A stretch of DNA of 40,061 nucleotides from Clostridium thailandense (GTDB lineage: Bacteria > Bacillota > Clostridia > Clostridiales > Clostridiaceae), in assembly GCF_019207025.1 (NCBI RefSeq), contig NZ_JAEEGC010000100.1, positions 1 through 40,061 on the forward strand, read 5' to 3'. The position numbers were made by a program, and so were the translations under genes. The notes beneath the pieces are model-generated. The model searched no databases. It was not told the DNA's origin and was given only the letters and a program-made list of their open reading frames with translations. This document shows, one piece after another, positions 35,815 to 40,061 of this stretch; position 1 is the stretch's first letter; the number at the start of each line of letters is the position of its first letter.

Positions 35815-36327
35815 TTAGTTAACATTTATTTTAAAAATGTTTGATGTTGTGTGAGTATCATCCCATATCCCTTCTATTTTATAAATGTAAATTCCTTTTT
35901 CTTTTGGTAGTTGAATTCTTCTGCCTTCTTTTACATCACTGTAAAATACAACATGTTCGCCTTCTGGTTTCCATTGTGAATCAACATTCTTATATATAGT
36001 TATCAGAATAATCTTTGGCGGTTTATTTGTTGTAAAGACATATTGAAGTGAGCCTTCACTCTTAACATCTACTGGTTTATAATATTTTAATGTTTCAACT
36101 GGATCTCCAAAAATATTACTGTTTCCTCCTGAATTTTTGTCAAACCAATTATAATCTGCATTTTTCAAAACTATTTCTTTGTTTTCATACATAATTCCAA
36201 GCTTAGGTACACTTCCTGGTGTGTACTTGTAATAATTTTTATAATATTGTTTTAATCCGTACCATTCAACAATCATAATCAAAGCCACTACTAAGATTGC
36301 TTTAGTATTTATTTTTAAATCCTTCAT
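35815..36327 (-). CDS. Hypothetical exported protein (170 aa)
   Basis: An N-terminal signal anchor (about 8-25, KAILVVALIMIVEWYGLKQYY) is followed by a soluble, mainly beta region ending HTTSNIFKINVN. TGAGGTATGTAAA precedes the ATG at 36327. The C-terminal segment (RRIQLPKEKGIYIYKIEGIW) resembles the end of an immunoglobulin-like domain. No named family. Confidence 0.7.
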   Translation of the reverse strand: MKDLKINTKAILVVALIMIVEWYGLKQYYKNYYKYTPGSVPKLGIMYENKEIVLKNADYNWFDKNSGGNSNIFGDPVETLKYYKPVDVKSEGSLQYVFTTNKPPKIILITIYKNVDSQWKPEGEHVVFYSDVKEGRRIQLPKEKGIYIYKIEGIWDDTHTTSNIFKINVN

Positions 36328-36519
36328 TTTACATACCTCAATAAGTTTTATTATTAATTACAGATATAAATTTAACATTTATGCAATAATCATACCATAT
36401 TATTCCACAACTTAAAACAATATTATTACTAAAGCTTTTAATTTAAAACATAAAAAAAGTGAAAAATAAATATTACTTTCCCTTATCATCAAATATCTTG
36501 ATAACCTCTACTGGAAATG

Positions 36520-36701
36520 ACTATCCTTGCCTATTTTCATTACCTTTCCAACTTCAAATACCTGTGCCTTTTTGCATTAACAAGTCCCTTGAGGTCTTAT
36601 TTATAATATTTGCTACTTGGAATACTCATAAAACTAATTACAATAAGTATAAGAAATCAAATTATTATCACAGTCCTTCTTAAAGCTTTAATTCTGTTCA
36701 C
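36520..36701 (-). pseudogene. Ghost of the DUF3139-like gene, copy B
   Basis: Starts VNRIKALRRTVIII from GTG at 36701, then FLILIVISFMSIPSSKYYK. It has two in-frame stop codons and a later frameshift within LVNAK. It matches copy A (33574-33894) for about 180 bases and then diverges. The 36328-36849 gap holds nothing else that I can support. Confidence 0.7.
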
Positions 36702-36849
36702 CACCCTTAAATCTTTATTAAGAAACTTTAAATGAATACAATATTTTTTTAATCTCTATCTTAATTATATTGCTTAAAACTTTATTTATATCTTTCATGA
36801 TTGTCCACTATATATTGCTATTTGGGTACAGTTTATAGAAAACATATAA

Positions 36850-37017
36850 CTATAATTTATTATTGGTCTTTTCACTTATGTAAATATCTAGTGCTCTAAT
36901 CCCTCTTTTAGCAAGTTTTACAAATAACACGAATCCATAAATCCCACAACTTAATAAGACTAAAACGATTATTAGATTAATAATCGTAGCAATACCAGTA
37001 GCATAATTAATTTCCAT
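36850..37017 (-). CDS. Small single-pass membrane protein (55 aa)
   Basis: Begins MEINYATGIATIINLIIVLV with one long membrane helix, then a basic tail KLAKRGIRALDIYISEK. AGAAAGGAG lies 9 bases before the ATG at 37017. A 21-codon reading frame (37078-37143) with no ribosome site lies just upstream and is probably not a gene. Function unknown. Confidence 0.65.
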   Translation of the reverse strand: MEINYATGIATIINLIIVLVLLSCGIYGFVLFVKLAKRGIRALDIYISEKTNNKL

Positions 37018-37309
37018 TTAATCTTCTCCTTTCTGCATTAGCAGTCATATCATCATAAATAAGCTATTGTATTTATACTAACTTTTTTTAATTGACACAT
37101 CGTTTTTAGCTAAATCCATAAGCAATCTATCTAAATCTTTCATATAGATTGCATCCAAATATATCGAATCATCCCTTTATAGATTTTTAATCCGTTACCA
37201 TGAATTTTTATATAAGCTTATGAAGATAGTGTTAGCTCATTAATGAAAATTTGATGTAACTAAAAAGTTTGTACCGATGATTTTAACCATTTAAAAGTCT
37301 GGAGACAAA

Positions 37310-37502
37310 CTATCTTTTAGTTATTTCTCTACCTTGAATAAAAAAGGCTAATATTCCAATAAGCATTATAATCAAGCCTAATAGTTCAACAATGCCAGAA
37401 AATGTTTTTACATTAGGTTTAATAAAAAAAATTTGTAAACAATAGAATTAGACTTAGAAATAAAAGCAAGTCATCTATATTTTTATGTTCTTTTTTACGC
37501 AT
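37310..37502 (-). pseudogene. Two-helix small membrane protein with a frameshift in a T8 run
   Basis: GGAGGGATTAGTT precedes ATG at 37502. The frame reads MRKKEHKNIDDLLLFLSLIL and stops at 37419, after a run of eight T (37424-37431, read as A on the plus strand). With seven T it would continue through KPNVKTFSGIVELLGLIIML to TAG at 37310, 63 residues with two membrane helices. This is either a frameshift mutation or an on/off (phase-variable or slippage-read) gene. Confidence 0.6.
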
Positions 37503-37575
37503 AACTAATCCCTCCAATAACTGTTTTTCATATACTTTTCCTTCACACGATTGTTTTAAATTAAAATAATTCATA

Positions 37576-37842
37576 TTATTTTGATGCTCTTGATAAGCTA
37601 TTTTTAGTAATAAAAATTGCATTATATTGAGAATCAAACCCATCCTTTTCTAAATCAGAAAATTGTATCCTTATAAATTTTATTTGTTTTTCTCTCACTT
37701 TAGGTATCTCACCAATAATTCCAATTTTTAACTCTTGACCACCATATAGATTTGCTTTTGTAGATTGTGAGTGCAATGTATTACAAGATAAAAGTATCAT
37801 AGAAATTATAACTAATAAAAAATAGCCAAAAATTTTCTTCAT
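37576..37842 (-). CDS. Short lipoprotein, possibly truncated
   Basis: 88 residues from the ATG at 37842 (MKKIFGYFLLVIISMILLSC), with a lipobox-like ILLSC and a lipid-acceptor Cys at 20. The rest is soluble and ends abruptly at NSLSRASK. The end abuts the next small gene, so loss of a C-terminal part is possible. The ribosome site is moderate (GGGAG, 12 bases away). Confidence 0.6.
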   Translation of the reverse strand: MKKIFGYFLLVIISMILLSCNTLHSQSTKANLYGGQELKIGIIGEIPKVREKQIKFIRIQFSDLEKDGFDSQYNAIFITKNSLSRASK

Positions 37843-37931
37843 AATTAAACTACTCTCCCACATTAATAATAAGTAACCATTCTATCTGCAATTTCATTAT
37901 CCTAATTTACACTTCTAGCACAGGATAAGAA

Positions 37932-38174
37932 TTATCTGTAATTATCTGTTTCATTACTAATAGTCTTAACGGAAGAATTCTCTACTATGGGTTTCCTCCA
38001 GTATTGCCCTGTTCTTGTGTCCAAAATAACTATACTTTTTTCATCTATCTTAATCATTTGGTATGTACCAATTTCATTACTTTTATTACTGTCTAAAATG
38101 TATCTACCAAGTATAATGCTTCCACACACTATGAAAATCCCTAATATTATTAATGACAATAATATTGTGTACAT
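37932..38174 (-). CDS. Small membrane-anchored protein (80 aa)
   Basis: One N-terminal membrane helix (about 3-22) and a soluble tail with IVILDTRTGQYWRKP, a pattern seen in exported proteins of unknown function. AAGGTGG precedes the ATG at 38174. The preceding 68 bases are almost the same as those before the short frame at 31662. Confidence 0.65.
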   Translation of the reverse strand: MYTILLSLIILGIFIVCGSIILGRYILDSNKSNEIGTYQMIKIDEKSIVILDTRTGQYWRKPIVENSSVKTISNETDNYR

Positions 38175-38238
38175 ATTAATCCACCTTCTTCAAAATTGAT
38201 TTTTTATAAAAATAAGGATTGTGGTAAAATTCTCATTT
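38171..38238 (-). repeat. Duplicated promoter/RBS segment (second copy of 31660-31727)
   Basis: About 68 bases with nearly identical sequence at both places. They cover the ATG, ribosome site (AAGGTGG here, AAGGTAG there) and the AT-rich stretch upstream with TATAAA. The genes that follow differ. Confidence 0.7.
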
Positions 38239-38328
38239 GCTTTTTTTCTTAACAGTACCTATAGTTTCTCAAATCAATTTATCTTAAATATATGCACTTA
38301 TCTTACATAAATCCTTCTGCTGTAATTT

Positions 38329-38679
38329 TTATTTTCTTTCTCTATGGATTCGTTTTCCTCCAAAAATATGAATAGTCCTTGTTCCTGCAATACACTTGCC
38401 TCCTTGTATTGTTCCTTTAGGAATAAAGAGTTCGTCTCCTGCATTTAGAATAAATTCTTTTCCATTCATAGTAACAGTATATTGTCCATAGACACAAACC
38501 ATATATTCATCAAATTCATGTTTATGTTCTTTAGAAATTCTATCAGAATAGCATGTCCAGAAAGCCATCTGACTGCCATCTGCACCTTCAAAAAAATACC
38601 CATCAACATCCTTTGTATTCTGTTGATTACTACTAATATGATTTTTTTGATTTTTCATAAACTCTGGAAATTCCTTCAT
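38329..38679 (-). CDS. Cupin-domain protein (116 aa)
   Basis: A single cupin beta-barrel (about 35-110) with SKEHKHEFDEYMVCVYG as the first metal-binding-like motif and GDELFIPKGT as the second. Probably a small-molecule or sugar-binding protein. GGGGGAG precedes the ATG at 38679. It sits immediately after a truncated kinase-like gene on the same strand. Confidence 0.8.
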   Translation of the reverse strand: MKEFPEFMKNQKNHISSNQQNTKDVDGYFFEGADGSQMAFWTCYSDRISKEHKHEFDEYMVCVYGQYTVTMNGKEFILNAGDELFIPKGTIQGGKCIAGTRTIHIFGGKRIHRERK

Positions 38680-38700
38680 TGTAGCTCCCCCTCATATATT

Positions 38701-38934
38701 TTACTTTCCAATTATCCATCTATATGAACTTATAAGACATTTCTCCAGTAGATATGAAAGTTCAAAACTTGTTACTCCTAATCGTACTGCCCACTCCTCG
38801 TCTTTAATGCCTAAACAATCAAAAAGTAATTCTTTAATCTCATCTTTATTTATCAACGGTAGGTTAAATCTATTTGCTAATTTACTACTTAATATTGTTT
38901 TACCTGTAGCAGACGTGCCTGTAACTATTATCAT
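38701..38934 (-). pseudogene. Truncated P-loop ATPase/kinase
   Basis: 77 residues beginning MIIVTGTSATGKTILSSKLA, with a Walker A motif GTSATGKT and the typical LINKDEIKELLFD segment. Members of this AAA/zeta-toxin-like small kinase family are about 170-180 residues long; this frame stops at SYRWIIGK. It probably lost its C-terminal half, including the lid and catalytic residues. Confidence 0.7.
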
Positions 38935-39019
38935 TAAATTTACCCCATTAGACTTCCCCCATTTAATTTATTTCTTCTTATTTTATCAATAAGTCATATA
39001 GCTGAGAAATTTATATTTA

Positions 39020-39199
39020 TTATTTATCCTTGTTCCACTTTTTAAAGTATCTGATAAAGTTTATTATGTTAGTAATAACCCCAAATAAAATTCCTATAAT
39101 CATTAACATATAATTTTTCTCGTACCACCCAAAAGTCATAATTGTAACTGAAATTAATAGGAAAGCAATGACTATCTTTAACAATATATTATTTCTCAT
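39020..39199 (-). CDS. Small two-helix membrane protein (59 aa)
   Basis: MRNNILLKIVIAFLLISVTI and a second helix MLMIIGILFGVITNIINFI, then a basic tail. ACAGGAGG lies 6 bases before the ATG at 39199, which is why I prefer it to the TTG at 39310. Function unknown. Confidence 0.6.
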   Translation of the reverse strand: MRNNILLKIVIAFLLISVTIMTFGWYEKNYMLMIIGILFGVITNIINFIRYFKKWNKDK

Positions 39200-39313
39200 A
39201 AATCCTCCTGTAAAAAATGTTACACATAAAATTACACTTATAACACAAGATAAGAATATTATGTCTATATTATTTTGCAAATTGATTTTGCTCTTTATTA
39301 TGCCACTCAAAAT

Positions 39314-39750
39314 TTATACTAAACTATACTTTTCTTTTTTAGTACGAGGAAAATTTTCGATACCAAAGCCTGTGTTAAAACCTTTGTATATAATAATATT
39401 AAGTTGGTTAGCTATTATAAAAAGTATAGTATTTAATGCTCCAACAATACTTGGCAAATAAGAAATTTTTATATTTTTACTATATTGGTATATTGCACAG
39501 AAAATAATTCTTCTGAAAAAATTCTTTCTAAATATAACGACGAGTCAAGGTTGTACATACCAATGTTATGCCTATATAGGAAATAAGCTCATCTAAACGG
39601 GGTATATATTCTATAGTTTCTTTGCCAAAGATGTATTGAAACAGCTTAACTCCAGGGCTTCCAGTTATAATAATCATAATGAGTGGTAATAATCTGTATT
39701 TATCCTATTCCTATTGTATATAAAGTAATTTTCTTCAAATTCACTTGCAT
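39314..39750 (-). pseudogene. Frameshifted membrane protein gene
   Basis: Three frames follow each other: MQVNLKKITLYTIGIG (from 39750), KYRLLPLIMIIITGSPGVKL to LVCTTLTRRYI (stop TAG), and RKNFFRRIIFCAIYQYSK to KKEKYSL (TAA at 39314). Joined they give a ~140-residue protein with about three membrane segments. Two frameshifts break it. No family recognised. Confidence 0.6.
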
Positions 39751-39934
39751 ATTTATTTCTTATAACTATAGATTTCGCACTTCCTTCATTAATTTATTTT
39801 AATCATACACATTCGTCTTATTTTCAATATATTACAAATATATTATAATTATAGCATTAAAACAAATAAGTGGATAAATATTTAAAGTATTAAATTTTTT
39901 GAAAAATCAACTATATAATTATTTTCATGAAAAA

Positions 39935-39960
39935 AGAGCCGAGATTTTACTCTCAGCTCT
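39935..39960 (-). terminator. Intrinsic terminator of the right-edge RNA candidate
   Basis: On the minus strand AGAGCTGAGA (39951-39960), loop GTAAAA, TCTCGGCTCT (39935-39944) and T-run. Perfect stem with one G-U pair. It is a near copy of the hairpin at 29154-29179. Confidence 0.8.
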
Positions 39961-39980
39961 TGGTTTTTTGTTTGATTTTT

Positions 39981-40061
39981 GGTTTGTGCATAATTCCGAC
40001 CCCTACAGTGAATCGTCAGGTTTTAGCGTGTGACTACAATTATGTACTCGAACCACAAACC
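39981..40061 (-). ncRNA. Candidate small structured RNA (right edge)
   Basis: Read on the minus strand, GGTTTGTG (40054-40061) pairs with CACAAACC (39981-39988), and CATAATT (40038-40044) with AATTATG (39989-39995). Between lies a GC-richer core containing ACCTGAC and GGGGTCGG. The strong terminator at 39935-39960 follows 20 bases further on. No coding frame is present. The outer stem ends exactly at the last base of the window, so the full RNA may extend further. A tRNA-like GGTTCGAGT occurs at its 5' part, but no tRNA fold closes. Confidence 0.5.

Noticed and set aside
37078..37143. 21-codon reading frame MKDLDRLLMDL...
   Set aside because: No ribosome site and in a degenerate stretch; probably chance or a remnant.
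40035..40061. tRNA (T-arm-like GGTTCGAGT)
   Set aside because: No acceptor, D or anticodon stem can be formed around it.

Overview
The window is very AT-rich, uses strong Clostridium-type ribosome binding sites (AGGAGG-like, often with GTG or TTG starts), and carries a group A3 [FeFe] hydrogenase, an iron-dependent alcohol dehydrogenase, NADP-type glutamate dehydrogenase and clostridial housekeeping genes. This points to an anaerobic Clostridium (sensu stricto); the species cannot be fixed from the sequence alone. No tRNA, rRNA, CRISPR array, intact insertion sequence or prophage was seen.

Layout. 0-5 kb (minus strand): the 5' part of gdhA, an RpiR-type regulator, a DUF4264 protein whose ribosome site and start codon are separated by a perfect hairpin, mnmM, rluB, a UPF0180 protein, a cysteine-cluster protein and a 52-residue protein. 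5-10 kb: a membrane glycosyltransferase, yedF, a nitrilase-type amidase and tcdA, with a ~330-bp fold-back element (8713-9039) and a smaller relative (4726-4829). 10.3-14.5 kb (plus): the hydC-hydB-hydA operon for an NAD-linked, probably electron-bifurcating [FeFe] hydrogenase. 14.6-17.8 kb (minus, convergent): a small [2Fe-2S] protein, a sensory group C [FeFe] hydrogenase with a PAS domain, and a SpoIIE-type phosphatase, read as a redox/H2-sensing signalling module beside the catalytic enzyme. 18-26.8 kb: mobA, an AlaX-type editing protein, an unusual K+ channel, cysS, a HesB/IscA-like protein, an iron alcohol dehydrogenase, a patatin-like lipase and a thioesterase. 27-29 kb: a large secreted beta-helix protein.

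The clearest undescribed system is upstream of cysS (22722-22927, minus strand). A 27-codon leader peptide with a strong ribosome binding site carries Cys codons at positions 4, 5, 6 and 9. It is followed by an intrinsic terminator and by an alternative antiterminator pairing. This is the layout of classical ribosome-mediated attenuation driven by cysteine codons, where a T-box would be expected in Firmicutes.

29.2-39.8 kb is a decaying accessory region: small membrane or exported proteins, mostly on the minus strand, among frameshifted, truncated or stop-interrupted remnants. It contains duplicated segments: two ghosts of one small gene, and two copies of a promoter/RBS cassette. It is flanked by two near-identical terminator hairpins in the same orientation. 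At the extreme right edge a compact, GC-richer foldable sequence followed by a strong terminator looks like a small structured RNA on the minus strand, cut or just complete at the window end.
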